From Pseudolabrys sp. (GTDB lineage: Bacteria > Pseudomonadota > Alphaproteobacteria > Rhizobiales > Xanthobacteraceae): a stretch of DNA of 64,000 nt. The translations under genes were made by a program, and so were the position numbers. Where the stretch lies: the NCBI GenBank assembly GCA_019689975.1, contig JADGGK010000003.1, positions 44,501-108,500 on the forward strand, written 5' to 3'. The notes under the pieces were generated by a model. The model had not been told where the DNA came from and searched no databases. It was given only the letters and a program-made list of their open reading frames with translations. This document shows, in pieces, positions 46,848-56,633 of this stretch; within the stretch, counting starts at the first letter, position 1, and each line of letters starts with the position of its first letter.

Positions 46848-47516
46848 GTGTTGCAACGCGGCGTTAATGACGCGCAGGGTAAGACCGCCGGCACGGGCAA
46901 GCGGGGGCGACTCTTGCAGCGTAAAATCTTCCGCATCGAACAGATGGCTCGGCACGGCCCGATGGCGCCGCCGAAGCCTGCGCCGGCGGAGGAAAGCTCA
47001 CCGCCTTCTCCGGCAACCTCGGGGCACGCGATCGCGCAGACGCGATCGCGTCTGGCTGACGTGGCCCGTGATCTTGGCATGCTGCTTAATGACGGTCGGG
47101 AAAGCCGCATGGCGCGCACGGCCGGCGAACTCGGCGCGGCGGTCGAGTCGATGGAGAAGGCCACGGATCGGATCCTGCGGTCGGCCGAAATGATTGACGA
47201 TTGTGCCAAGGCGCTTGCCGCCGCACGGCTGACCACCTACGAATGCGGTCTCACTCAAGAAATTCAGGAGCACGTGACCCGCCTTTATGAGGCCTGCAAT
47301 TTCCAGGATCTTGCGGGCCAACGCATCGGCAAAGTCATCGACATGCTCGCCACGGTCGAGCGGGAGCTCAGGCGCGTCATTGCCGGCTGCACCGCCGAAA
47401 ACCGGCTCCCGGTTGTCGACGAGCGGGCCAAGCCGGTCACGCTCGTCAACGGCCCCCGTCTCGATGGCGAGAGCGGTCATGCCACGCAGAAAGAGATCGA
47501 CGCGATATTCGATTAG
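46848..47516 (+). CDS. cheZ: CheZ-type chemotaxis protein phosphatase
   Basis: 222 aa from GTG 46848; a TTG at 46914, giving a protein that begins LQRKIFRIEQM, is a good alternative. The long helical hairpin carries RILRSAEMIDD and IQEHVTRLYEACNFQDLAGQRIGKVIDMLATVE, the CheZ signature with the catalytic glutamine (FQDL). The C-terminal peptide ATQKEIDAIFD is the CheY-binding tail. It dephosphorylates CheY-P to end a chemotactic signal. No other che gene is next to it; a CheY-like gene is 14 kb away. Confidence 0.82.
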   Translation: MLQRGVNDAQGKTAGTGKRGRLLQRKIFRIEQMARHGPMAPPKPAPAEESSPPSPATSGHAIAQTRSRLADVARDLGMLLNDGRESRMARTAGELGAAVESMEKATDRILRSAEMIDDCAKALAAARLTTYECGLTQEIQEHVTRLYEACNFQDLAGQRIGKVIDMLATVERELRRVIAGCTAENRLPVVDERAKPVTLVNGPRLDGESGHATQKEIDAIFD

Positions 47517-47609
47517 GCGCGACCGCGGCACGCGGATATCGGCGTCGGACAGGATCATGCGGCACGCGGCGTGAGGCAAGAGTGCTGTTCGATCCGACGC
47601 GCTCCCGCG

Positions 47610-48800
47610 TCAATCGGGCCGCCTGATCAGCGTGAAGCAGGCGAACGCTGCCGACGCGAAACCGGCCGCGAGCGCCAGCGCCGCCGCATCCGATGTCCGC
47701 TCGATCACGAAGGCCATGATGAGCGGCGCGGCCGACTGCATCACAAGGAACGGCCCGGCAAGGCGACCGATCAGTCGGCCGTAGCCGGAGGCCCCGAACA
47801 GCGCCAACGGCACCGCGCCGCGCGCGATCGTCACCAGCCCGTTGGCGCCGCCGAACATCAGGGCGAATGCGGCCGCGGTCGGCGACGAGATGCCCGCAAG
47901 CGCAAGCATCACGAATGCCGTCAACAGCAGCGCGAGCGCGAAACGTGCGACCCACAGCGGATGCACGTCGCGTCCCAGAGTGAACTCGACGAGCCGCGCG
48001 CAAACCTGCGCCGGCCCGAACAGCGCTCCGATCCACACCACCGTGCCGGCATCGATGCCGGCTCGCCCGAAAATGGCCAACAGATGCGCGGACAGTCCCG
48101 ATGGCACGAAAGCATAGGCGGCAAAGGCCGCAGCGACCAGGACGAAGGGAAATCCCGAAGGCGGCAGGATCTTGTCCGCTGTCGGCGCCTGCGCGATCGC
48201 GCGCCCTGCATCCTGGTGACGTCCGCGCGGCAGAGCGAATGCATGCAAGGGCGCCGCAACGAACGCCAGCAGCAAGGCATAGACGAGATAGGTCCCGCGC
48301 CAACCCAGCGCGCTGACCAGACCGTGCGTGGCCGGCCAACTCACGGTCGAAGCGAATCCGCCGATCAGCGTGAGCGCGGTGATCGGCCGGCGGGCGGCGG
48401 CGCCGAATATCCGGCCGAGCGTCGCGAAGGCGGGATCGTAAAGATTCGCCGCCATGGCAACCCCCAGCACCATCCAGACCGCGAGATACGCAATCGCATT
48501 GGCGGCGTAGACGATGAGCGCAAGGCCGAGCGCACCGATCAGCGAACCGATCGCCATGACGACATGGCCGCCGTGGCGGTCGATGGCCTTTCCGACGAAG
48601 GGCGACGCCGTGCCGGCCGTCAACAGCCCGGCCGAAAAGCCTCCCATCGCGAACGCCATCGACCATCCGCGATCCGCGGCGATGAGGGGTACGATCAGCA
48701 CCGGGGTATAGAAGATCGTACCCCAGGCCATGATCTGCGTCAGTCCCAGCACCGGCACCGCGCGCCAGGGGCCGTAGAGGAAATCGCGCGGCGCTTTCAT
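47610..48800 (-). CDS. MFS transporter, 12 TM
   Basis: 396 aa with 12 predicted membrane segments. The loop 2-3 motif appears as GKAIDRHGGHVVMAIGSLIGA and the second repeat lacks a strong motif. An N-terminal WRAVPVLGLTQIMAWGTIFYTPVL is reminiscent of the oxalate/formate and OFA/CynX-type permeases. Substrate unknown. It is convergent with cheZ and 16 bp downstream of the lipoprotein gene on the same strand, which may place them in one transcript. Confidence 0.87.
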   Translation of the reverse strand: MKAPRDFLYGPWRAVPVLGLTQIMAWGTIFYTPVLIVPLIAADRGWSMAFAMGGFSAGLLTAGTASPFVGKAIDRHGGHVVMAIGSLIGALGLALIVYAANAIAYLAVWMVLGVAMAANLYDPAFATLGRIFGAAARRPITALTLIGGFASTVSWPATHGLVSALGWRGTYLVYALLLAFVAAPLHAFALPRGRHQDAGRAIAQAPTADKILPPSGFPFVLVAAAFAAYAFVPSGLSAHLLAIFGRAGIDAGTVVWIGALFGPAQVCARLVEFTLGRDVHPLWVARFALALLLTAFVMLALAGISSPTAAAFALMFGGANGLVTIARGAVPLALFGASGYGRLIGRLAGPFLVMQSAAPLIMAFVIERTSDAAALALAAGFASAAFACFTLIRRPD

Positions 48801-48815
48801 TCGGCAACGAGGGGG

Positions 48816-49382
48816 TCAGGTCGACTTCGGTTTGGCCTGCGACCGCGGCTTGGCCTTCGGCCTCGCCTTTTTGGTGCCCTCCGGCCCGCAGCGCACATAG
48901 ACCATGGTGCCGTAGCGACCTTGGACCTCGGGATCGACCCAGCGCAGGATGAGGATGCGGCCATCGAAGCTGACCACTTCGCGGTCCTGCATGCCGCCGG
49001 GCGGATCCTCGCCGGGACCGATATAAGTCTTGCCGCCGGGCGCGCCTTTCAGGCGCAGCTCGGTCGGCGTGGCCTGGTCGGCAAGATGCATCATCACGCC
49101 GCCCGTCGGACCGGGAGAGATCACGTAAGGATTGCTGCATTGCTGGGCGGCGGCAGCCTCGATGCGGGGGCGATCCTCCTCCTTGTGATAGGCCGCAAGA
49201 CCCCAGCGTCCGATAATGTCCTGCGGCGGGAAGGCCGGCGGAAGGGTCGGCACGACGGTTGGCTGCGCCGGCGGCGGCGTCTCCTGTTGCGGCCCGAAGG
49301 GCGAGGTCGTGGAACAGGCATTGAGCGCCGACGCAACCAGGGCCAGAGCCAGGGCAGGCAGCGCAAAGGGACGATGGCGCAT
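48816..49382 (-). CDS. Lipoprotein of unknown function
   Basis: 188 aa from the ATG at 49382 (GAGGAGACC-type ribosome site upstream). Signal peptide ends with lipobox SALNAC, so C23 is lipidated. The mature part begins with a proline-rich linker followed by a compact domain (IIGRWGLAAYHKEEDRPRIEAAAAQQCSNPYVI, GGVMMHLADQ, VSFDGRILILRWVDPEVQGRYGTMVYVRC) with two cysteines that may pair. It ends with a lysine-rich tail. The upstream frame is rejected as it runs into the groE control region. Function unknown. Confidence 0.75.
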   Translation of the reverse strand: MRHRPFALPALALALVASALNACSTTSPFGPQQETPPPAQPTVVPTLPPAFPPQDIIGRWGLAAYHKEEDRPRIEAAAAQQCSNPYVISPGPTGGVMMHLADQATPTELRLKGAPGGKTYIGPGEDPPGGMQDREVVSFDGRILILRWVDPEVQGRYGTMVYVRCGPEGTKKARPKAKPRSQAKPKST

Positions 49383-49506
49383 GGGGTCTCCTCGCGGCAG
49401 GAAACACGACTTAGCGGGGCGGCAGCGGTCAGCGCAAGCAAAGCTTTGCGACGTCGCGCCGCGGCATGCGACGACCGGCTCCTGCGCGTTCCGCCAGCAT
49501 CGTTTG

Positions 49507-49534
49507 CTTGACACGTCTGCAGCCAGCCCATACA
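49507..49534 (+). promoter_or_regulatory. Heat-shock (RpoH-like) promoter of groESL
   Basis: CTTGACA at 49507-49513 and CCCATACA at 49527-49534, 13 bases apart, match the sigma-32 pattern CTTGAAA-N11-13-CCCATNT with one mismatch in each block. TTGACA is also a perfect -35 for the housekeeping sigma factor, so both factors could use it. It lies 100 bp upstream of groES. Confidence 0.55.
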
Positions 49535-49546
49535 CCCCACTGGTCG

Positions 49547-49573
49547 TTGGCACTCCGTCTAATCGAGTGCTAA
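49547..49573. promoter_or_regulatory. CIRCE element (HrcA operator)
   Basis: TTGGCACTC-N9-GAGTGCTAA, one mismatch from the consensus TTAGCACTC-N9-GAGTGCTAA. It overlaps the transcribed start region, 60 bp upstream of groES, just downstream of the RpoH-like promoter. HrcA binding here would repress groESL at normal temperature. Confidence 0.93.
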
Positions 49574-49633
49574 CGGCTTGTCGAAACGAAATTTTTTTAT
49601 AGGAGCCGCGCAGCAAGCGCCGACGAGGAAGCC

Positions 49634-49930
49634 ATGGCCAAGACCAAATTCCGCCCTTTGCACGACCGCGTGGTTGTGCGCCGCATCGACGCCCAGGAGA
49701 AGACCAAGGGCGGCATCATCATTCCCGACACCGCCAAGGAGAAGCCGCAGGAGGGCGAGGTGATCGCCGTGGGTCCGGGCGGTCGCGACGAAAACGGCAA
49801 GCTCATCCCCATGGGCGTCAAGGCCGGCGACCGTGTCCTGTTCGGTAAATGGTCCGGTACGGAGGTGAAGCTCGACGGCGAGGAGCTGTTGATCATGAAG
49901 GAATCCGACATCATGGGCGTCCTCGCCTGA
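49634..49930 (+). CDS. groES: Co-chaperonin GroES
   Basis: 98 aa, normal length. Conserved features are [42 protein letters not shown], containing the mobile loop that binds GroEL, and [40 protein letters not shown] lies 8 bases upstream. It is followed after 29 bp by groEL on one transcript controlled by CIRCE. Confidence 0.97.
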   Translation: MAKTKFRPLHDRVVVRRIDAQEKTKGGIIIPDTAKEKPQEGEVIAVGPGGRDENGKLIPMGVKAGDRVLFGKWSGTEVKLDGEELLIMKESDIMGVLA

Positions 49931-49953
49931 CAACCGCGACCGCTCCGGGGTGA

Positions 49954-51594
<1,641 letters not shown>

Positions 51595-51613
51595 CGCTCG
51601 CGCGCGATGGGCG

Positions 51614-51639
51614 AGGGGCGCGGCTTCGGTCGCGCCCTT
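51614..51639 (+). terminator. Hairpin after groEL
   Basis: AGGGGCGCG (51614-51622) pairs with CGCGCCCTT (51631-51639), nine pairs including one G-T, with loop GCTTCGGT. It sits 20 bp after the groEL stop. A short T/C tract follows, so it is a plausible but not strong terminator. Confidence 0.55.
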
Positions 51640-51722
51640 CCTGCCCTGCACGGCGGCTGGTCGGAGGGAATAGCGGCCCCTGCGCGGATGTTGTCGCGGC
51701 ATCGCTATCCTGGAGAACGGCC

Positions 51723-52589
51723 ATGGACCAACGCGTCATCGATCTTTACGACCAGTTCACGCATGGCGGGATCAGCCGCCGCGAGTTCCTCGACCGCCTG
51801 ACCGAGCTTGTGGGTTCGAGTGCCGCGGCTTCGGCGCTGCTGCCGCTGCTGCAGAACGATTACGCCCGCGCAGCGACGGTCGCTCCGGACGACGCGCGGC
51901 TGGCGATCGAGATGGCAGGCTATGATGCGCCCGGAGCCCGCATGTCCGGCTATCTTGCCCGGCCGGCGAGGAAGGCCAAACGCCCGGCGGTGATCGTGAT
52001 CCACGAGAACCGCGGGCTCAATCCGCATATCCAGGACATTGCGCGGCGGCTCGCGCTCGAGGGCTTTCTCGCATTTGCCGTCGACATGCTTTCGCCATTC
52101 GGCGGAACGCCTCCCGACGAGGACAAGGGCCGCGACATGATCGCCGCACTCGACCCACAGGAGACCGATCGGCGCATTGCGGCGGCGGTGCCCTTCCTCG
52201 CGCACCATACGGAATCGACCGGCCGGGTCGGCGCCGTCGGCTTCTGCTGGGGCGGCGGCTTGGCAAACCGTCTCGCCGTGCTCTCGCCGGCACTGAACGC
52301 TGCCGTCGTCTATTACGGCGTTCAGCCGCCGGCGGAAGACGTGTCCAGGATTCGGGCGGCGCTACTCCTGCATTACGCAGGGCTCGACCAACGCATCAAT
52401 GCCGGCATCGCGGCTTTTGAGGCGGCGCTCAAGGCCCATCACAAGCGCTACACCATCTATGTTTATCCGGGGGTCAACCACGCCTTCAACAACGACACCG
52501 GCAGCCGCTACGACAAGGCGGCCGCGGAACTCGCCTGGACCCGTACGCTCGCCTTTCTCAAACAGGAACTTGGCACGCCACCGGCGTGA
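51723..52589 (+). CDS. Dienelactone hydrolase-family alpha/beta hydrolase
   Basis: 288 aa. N-terminal twin-arginine-like motif SRREFL at residues 18-23 followed by a hydrophobic stretch suggests Tat export, though the N-region is long. The nucleophile is cysteine, in GFCWGGG (C175), with the histidine in PGVNHAFNN and an aspartate in LDQRIN. The HENRGLNPHIQDIARRL segment fits the family oxyanion region. It cleaves cyclic esters or related carboxy-esters; the substrate is not known. Separated from groEL by its hairpin. Confidence 0.86.
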   Translation: MDQRVIDLYDQFTHGGISRREFLDRLTELVGSSAAASALLPLLQNDYARAATVAPDDARLAIEMAGYDAPGARMSGYLARPARKAKRPAVIVIHENRGLNPHIQDIARRLALEGFLAFAVDMLSPFGGTPPDEDKGRDMIAALDPQETDRRIAAAVPFLAHHTESTGRVGAVGFCWGGGLANRLAVLSPALNAAVVYYGVQPPAEDVSRIRAALLLHYAGLDQRINAGIAAFEAALKAHHKRYTIYVYPGVNHAFNNDTGSRYDKAAAELAWTRTLAFLKQELGTPPA

Positions 52590-52686
52590 GGTCACGCGCG
52601 CAAGCGGTGCGGAACTGAGTCCAGGGTGCCGGCCCGTCGCTTTGGTGCGCACGGGTCCTGCCGCAAACCGCCGCCCGCCTTTGGGC

Positions 52687-54021
52687 TCATGCGCCGGCGA
52701 GCTGCGCCACCACCGCGCGCGCCGTACGCATGAGCCGCGCGTCGTGGCGAAGGGCTCCGCAAAGCTGCACGCCGATGGGCAGTCCGTTCGCACCATCGAT
52801 GAGAGGTAGATTGATCGACGGCACGCCGACGAGCGTCCAGAAGGTGCAGAACGAAGGATCGCCGGTCGTGCCGAGTCCCAGCGGGGCCGTGCCGGGTGCC
52901 GACAAGGTGATGATTGCGTCGATGCCGTCATCGAAAATGCGGCCAACGGCCTCCGCATGGCGCTGCGCGTCGCGCACCGCGGCAAGATAATGCGCGGCCG
53001 TTACCTTGGATCCCTCCGCGATCAGATCGCGGAAACGCTGGCTGACCTCGCCGCCCCGCTCGACAAACTTGCCGAGGTTGAAGGCCATTTCGGCAGCCAT
53101 GATGGCCCGGTGTGCATCCCACGCGGCGCGGCAACTGTCGGGCAGATCGACCTCGCGCGCATGAAGTCTCTCGGCCACTGCCTCGAGCGCCGCGCGCGCC
53201 TCCGGGTCGGCCTTGTCCCACACCGGCGTCCGCACCAAGGCCAGGCGCGGCGCCGCCGAACGCGGCTCGCCTGCGCTGCGGCGGAAATCGCGCGCGGCGA
53301 AAGGTTCGGAGTCGGGATCGGCGGGGTCGCTGCCGACCACGACATCGAGGATCAGCGCAAGATCCTCGAGCGAGCGCGCGAAGGCCCCGACATGATCGAG
53401 CGTGCGCGAGAGCGGCAGCGCGCCGGCGCGCGAGATCAGGCCGCGGCTCGGCTTGATGCCGAAAACGCCGCAGAATGCGGCCGGACGGATGACCGAACCG
53501 TTGGTCTGCGAACCGATGGCCAGCGGCACCATCTGCGCGGCGACGGCGGCGGCGGAGCCGGATGACGAGCCGCCCGGCGTGTGGTCCCGATTGCGCGGAT
53601 TGCGCGTCTTGCCCGGATGGTAATAGGCAAATTCGGTCGTCACCGTCTTGCCGATGATCACCGCACCGGCCTCGCGCAGCTTGCGAACGACGGTCGCGTC
53701 CGTGCCGGGGCGCCGCCCGGCAAGAATCGGCGAGCCGCATTCGGTCGGGTAATCGGCGGTGTCGAAAATGTCCTTGATGGCGACGGGAACGCCGTGCAGA
53801 GGACCGAGCGGTCGGCCTTGACGGCGCCATTCGTCGCGCGCGCGCGCCTGCGCGAGCGCATGGTCGGGGTCGAGATGCGCAAAGGCCCCGAGCTCACGGT
53901 CGAGCGCCTCGATGCGCTCGAGACAGGCGGCCGTGTAGGCTTCCGCGCTTAACGTTCCGTCGGCGATCCGCGCGCTCGCCTCGCAGGCCGTGAGCGCGAA
54001 TGTCTGAGCCCCGCGCGGCAT
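52687..54021 (-). CDS. Amidase signature-family hydrolase
   Basis: 444 aa. The Ser-cisSer-Lys triad is K83 (VPVAIKDIF), S152 in GGSSSGS and S176 in TNGSVIRPAA, all present. Family members release ammonia from aromatic or aliphatic amides, or act on allophanate or tRNA-linked glutamine. GatA function is unlikely: it is not near gatB/gatC and is shorter than usual. Placement 21 bp downstream of the TRAP transporter genes on the same strand suggests that the transporter brings in its amide substrate or a product. Confidence 0.88.
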   Translation of the reverse strand: MPRGAQTFALTACEASARIADGTLSAEAYTAACLERIEALDRELGAFAHLDPDHALAQARARDEWRRQGRPLGPLHGVPVAIKDIFDTADYPTECGSPILAGRRPGTDATVVRKLREAGAVIIGKTVTTEFAYYHPGKTRNPRNRDHTPGGSSSGSAAAVAAQMVPLAIGSQTNGSVIRPAAFCGVFGIKPSRGLISRAGALPLSRTLDHVGAFARSLEDLALILDVVVGSDPADPDSEPFAARDFRRSAGEPRSAAPRLALVRTPVWDKADPEARAALEAVAERLHAREVDLPDSCRAAWDAHRAIMAAEMAFNLGKFVERGGEVSQRFRDLIAEGSKVTAAHYLAAVRDAQRHAEAVGRIFDDGIDAIITLSAPGTAPLGLGTTGDPSFCTFWTLVGVPSINLPLIDGANGLPIGVQLCGALRHDARLMRTARAVVAQLAGA

Positions 54022-54042
54022 CGTTCTTCCCCTTTTCCCGCC

Positions 54043-55413
54043 TCAGTGCCCGGAATAAACGACACGGGGCAACCAGGTTATGATTTGCGGGAAAATTATG
54101 CACAGTCCGACGCCGATCCATTGCAGGGCGATGAAACTGACCGAAGAACGGAAAATCGTGGCCATGGTGATCTGCGGCGGCGCGACGCTCTTGAGGTAGA
54201 ACAGCGAATAGCCGAAAGGCGGCGACAGAAACGCCATCTGCATGTTGACAATGAAGATGACGCCGTACCAGAGCGGCACGTCGTCGGGCTTAACGCCCGG
54301 GATACCGAGGATTCCGTTCCAGGTGAGGCTCTTCATGATCGGCAGAAAGATCGGCACGGTCAGCAGCAGAATGCCGACCCAGTCGAGAAACATGCCGAGC
54401 ACGAACAGTATCACCATCATCAACATCAAAATGCCGTAGGGCGGCAGGCCGGTGCCCAGTATCGATTCGGCGACGAAGGTCTGGCCGCCTTTGACGATGA
54501 AGAAACCGACGAACATCGTCGCGCCGAAGAAGATCCACATGACCATCGCGGTCGCCTTCAGGGTGGCGATGGCCGCCTCCTGGATCGACGGCCAGTTCAA
54601 GCGACGGTGCAGCGCGGAAACGAACAGGGCGCCGAACGTGCCGATCCCGGCCGCTTCCACCGGGGTCGCGATGCCGACGAAGATAACGCCGAGCACCAGA
54701 AGGATGAGCAGGATCGGCGCGACGGTATTGCGCAGAAGGCGGAGCTTTTCTCGCCAATCGACGCGCTCTTCCGGCGGCAGGGCCGGCCCGAGCTTGGGAT
54801 TGATGTAGCAGCGGATGGTGATGTAGGTGATATAAAGTCCCGACAGCAACAGGCCCGGGAAGATCGAACCGACCAACAATTCGCCCAGCGATTGCTGCGC
54901 CACGACGGCATAGACGATCGCCATCACCGAGGGCGGAATGAGAATGCCGAGCGTGCCGCCCGCGAGCAGCGAACCGCAGGCGAGTTTTTCGTCATAGCCG
55001 CGTTTGAGCATGGCCGGCAGCGCGATCATGCCCATGGTGACCTCGGTGGCGCCGACCACGCCGACCATCGCCGCAAGCGCGGTGCAGGCAAGCACCGTTG
55101 CCGATGCGAGCCCGCCCTTGACCGAACCGAGCCACTTGTAGACGGCGTCGAACAACTCCTCGATGATGCCGGCTTTCTCCAGCATTGCCGCCATGAAGAT
55201 GAACAGCGGCACGGCCGACAGCTGATAGTCCGTCATGAACGGGAAGATGCGCGCCGGCATCATATTGAGGATTGCGGGGTTCCCGAAAATGAAAAGAAAG
55301 ATCGTCGCGAGGCTGCCGGTGCAGAAGGCCATCGGCAAACCGAGCGCGAGCAGCAGACCAAGCGAGCCGAACAGCAGAACCGTCAGCCATGCGATATCGA
55401 TGTCGAGTCCCAT
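54043..55413 (-). CDS. TRAP transporter large permease (DctM)
   Basis: 456 aa, 12-13 membrane helices, with the DctM conserved stretches GVVGATEVTMGMIALPAMLKRGY, GGTLGILIPPSVMAIVYAVV and GVIFIVNMQMAFLSPPFGYSLFYLK. It is the sodium-coupled translocation subunit. It starts 3 bp after dctQ ends, forming a tight dctP-dctQ-dctM unit on the minus strand; an amidase gene follows. Confidence 0.93.
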   Translation of the reverse strand: MGLDIDIAWLTVLLFGSLGLLLALGLPMAFCTGSLATIFLFIFGNPAILNMMPARIFPFMTDYQLSAVPLFIFMAAMLEKAGIIEELFDAVYKWLGSVKGGLASATVLACTALAAMVGVVGATEVTMGMIALPAMLKRGYDEKLACGSLLAGGTLGILIPPSVMAIVYAVVAQQSLGELLVGSIFPGLLLSGLYITYITIRCYINPKLGPALPPEERVDWREKLRLLRNTVAPILLILLVLGVIFVGIATPVEAAGIGTFGALFVSALHRRLNWPSIQEAAIATLKATAMVMWIFFGATMFVGFFIVKGGQTFVAESILGTGLPPYGILMLMMVILFVLGMFLDWVGILLLTVPIFLPIMKSLTWNGILGIPGVKPDDVPLWYGVIFIVNMQMAFLSPPFGYSLFYLKSVAPPQITMATIFRSSVSFIALQWIGVGLCIIFPQIITWLPRVVYSGH

Positions 55414-55416
55414 GGA

Positions 55417-56544
55417 CTATCCTTCCCCGCGCAACACAAAAACAACGTCCTTGATGAGCTTCGCCACGCCCTGCAGCGCCATCAGCGCCGCGCCAATCGG
55501 GATCATCAGCTTGACGGGCCAATACTGCACCCCCCACTCGGTGAACGAGACCTCCATGTTGTTGATCGCATCGAGCGCGAACTTCGATCCGGTCCAAAGC
55601 ATCGTGAGAATGAAGATGAAGAAAAACACCGAGGTGACGATGTCGGCGATCGCTTTGCCGCGAGGCGAGAACTTGGCGTAAAACACGTCGACACGTACGT
55701 GCTGGTCGCATTGATAGGCGAAAGCGCCCGAAAGCATGTACTGCATCCCGTACATCAGGAACATGCTCTCATGCACCCAATTGGTGGGAGAATTGAATGC
55801 GAACCGCGCGATGACTTCGTAATAATAGACGAACACCGAGATCAGCGCCCAGAACGCGACGAATTCGCCGACTTTGATGTTCACCCACTCGATGGCGTCG
55901 GTGACGCGCGTATGCAGCCCCAAGGTCGGATCCTCTTGCGTTCCGGCGGGCACCACGTCAGGCGACGGCGCCTCGGGTGGGGCTGACGCTCTTTGTTCTG
56001 CCTCGCGTCGCGCGGCGTTGCGCACGACGCCCGGCAGGAGAACCGCATCGACGATCAGCATCGCCGCCATCAGCAGGGCAAGCCAGCGCGAGACGCGATA
56101 GCGTTCGTCGAGCTCCTCCTGCATCGCGGCGAAATCGCGCTGCGCGCTCGCCTCGGCGGCTTTGGCTTGGTTGAGCCGCTCGAGTGCCGCCGGCGCGAGC
56201 GTCTCGCCGCGCTCCGGCGACAAGCGCATGACCTCATGATGTGCCGACTCCAGCGCGGCGCGCGTGCGCGAGACGTCTTCGCGGGCGTCGCGGATTTCAC
56301 CGTTGACGTAGAGAATGGCGAGGAAGACGGGGATGAACACGAATCCCCAGGCGCTCTTCAGATAGAAGCGGTGGAGACCGACGAAACCGGCGGTGAGCCA
56401 GAACAGATAGGCGATGAAACGCGACGGTCCCCTGGGAACGCCGCGTTTGCGCTGGCGTTCGACCAGGTACCACGCGACAAATGGGAACAAGATCAGCGTG
56501 CCCCAGTAGAGCCAATGAGGCAGCACGAAGGGAAGACTTGGCAT
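55417..56544 (-). CDS. TRAP transporter small permease (DctQ) with N-terminal TM2-like and coiled-coil extension
   Basis: 375 aa, about twice the usual 160-200. The C-terminal 165 residues are a normal DctQ (EFVAFWALISVFVYYYEVIARFAFNSPTNW, four helices). The N-terminus contains hydrophobic segments and WLTAGFVGLHRFYLKSAWGFVF, which looks like a TM2 domain (GxxGxHRFYL). Then there is a coiled coil (about 85-150), another membrane helix (155-175) and a polar linker with PPEAPSPDVVP. GAGGAAAATC before the ATG supports the start. The extension may organise the transporter or bind another partner; no known function. Confidence 0.87.
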   Translation of the reverse strand: MPSLPFVLPHWLYWGTLILFPFVAWYLVERQRKRGVPRGPSRFIAYLFWLTAGFVGLHRFYLKSAWGFVFIPVFLAILYVNGEIRDAREDVSRTRAALESAHHEVMRLSPERGETLAPAALERLNQAKAAEASAQRDFAAMQEELDERYRVSRWLALLMAAMLIVDAVLLPGVVRNAARREAEQRASAPPEAPSPDVVPAGTQEDPTLGLHTRVTDAIEWVNIKVGEFVAFWALISVFVYYYEVIARFAFNSPTNWVHESMFLMYGMQYMLSGAFAYQCDQHVRVDVFYAKFSPRGKAIADIVTSVFFFIFILTMLWTGSKFALDAINNMEVSFTEWGVQYWPVKLMIPIGAALMALQGVAKLIKDVVFVLRGEG

Positions 56545-56572
56545 GATTTTCCTCAGCCCGCTCGTTCAACGC

Positions 56573-56605
56573 GCGGAGGAGATGCCAGGTCCGCATCTCC
56601 TCCGC
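56573..56605 (-). promoter_or_regulatory. Perfect intercistronic stem-loop between dctP and dctQ
   Basis: GCGGAGGAGATGC (56573-56585) and GCATCTCCTCCGC (56593-56605) are perfect complements with a 7-base loop. It lies 28 bp after the dctP stop in the 89-bp gap before dctQ. It could shield dctP mRNA or partly stop transcription, giving more binding protein than permease. Confidence 0.75.
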
Positions 56606-56633
56606 CCCAGTGCGCAAAATTCGCGCCGGATAA

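Noticed and set aside
47571..49511. 646-codon open frame on the plus strand over the MFS and lipoprotein genes
   Set aside because: Antisense shadow of a 12-helix transporter; no domain, and it would run into the groESL promoter.
54046..55986. 646-codon open frame on the plus strand over the TRAP permease genes
   Set aside because: Translation is rich in His/Arg/Asp/Gln with no hydrophobic core, a mirror of the membrane-protein codons on the other strand; dctM and dctQ are convincing.
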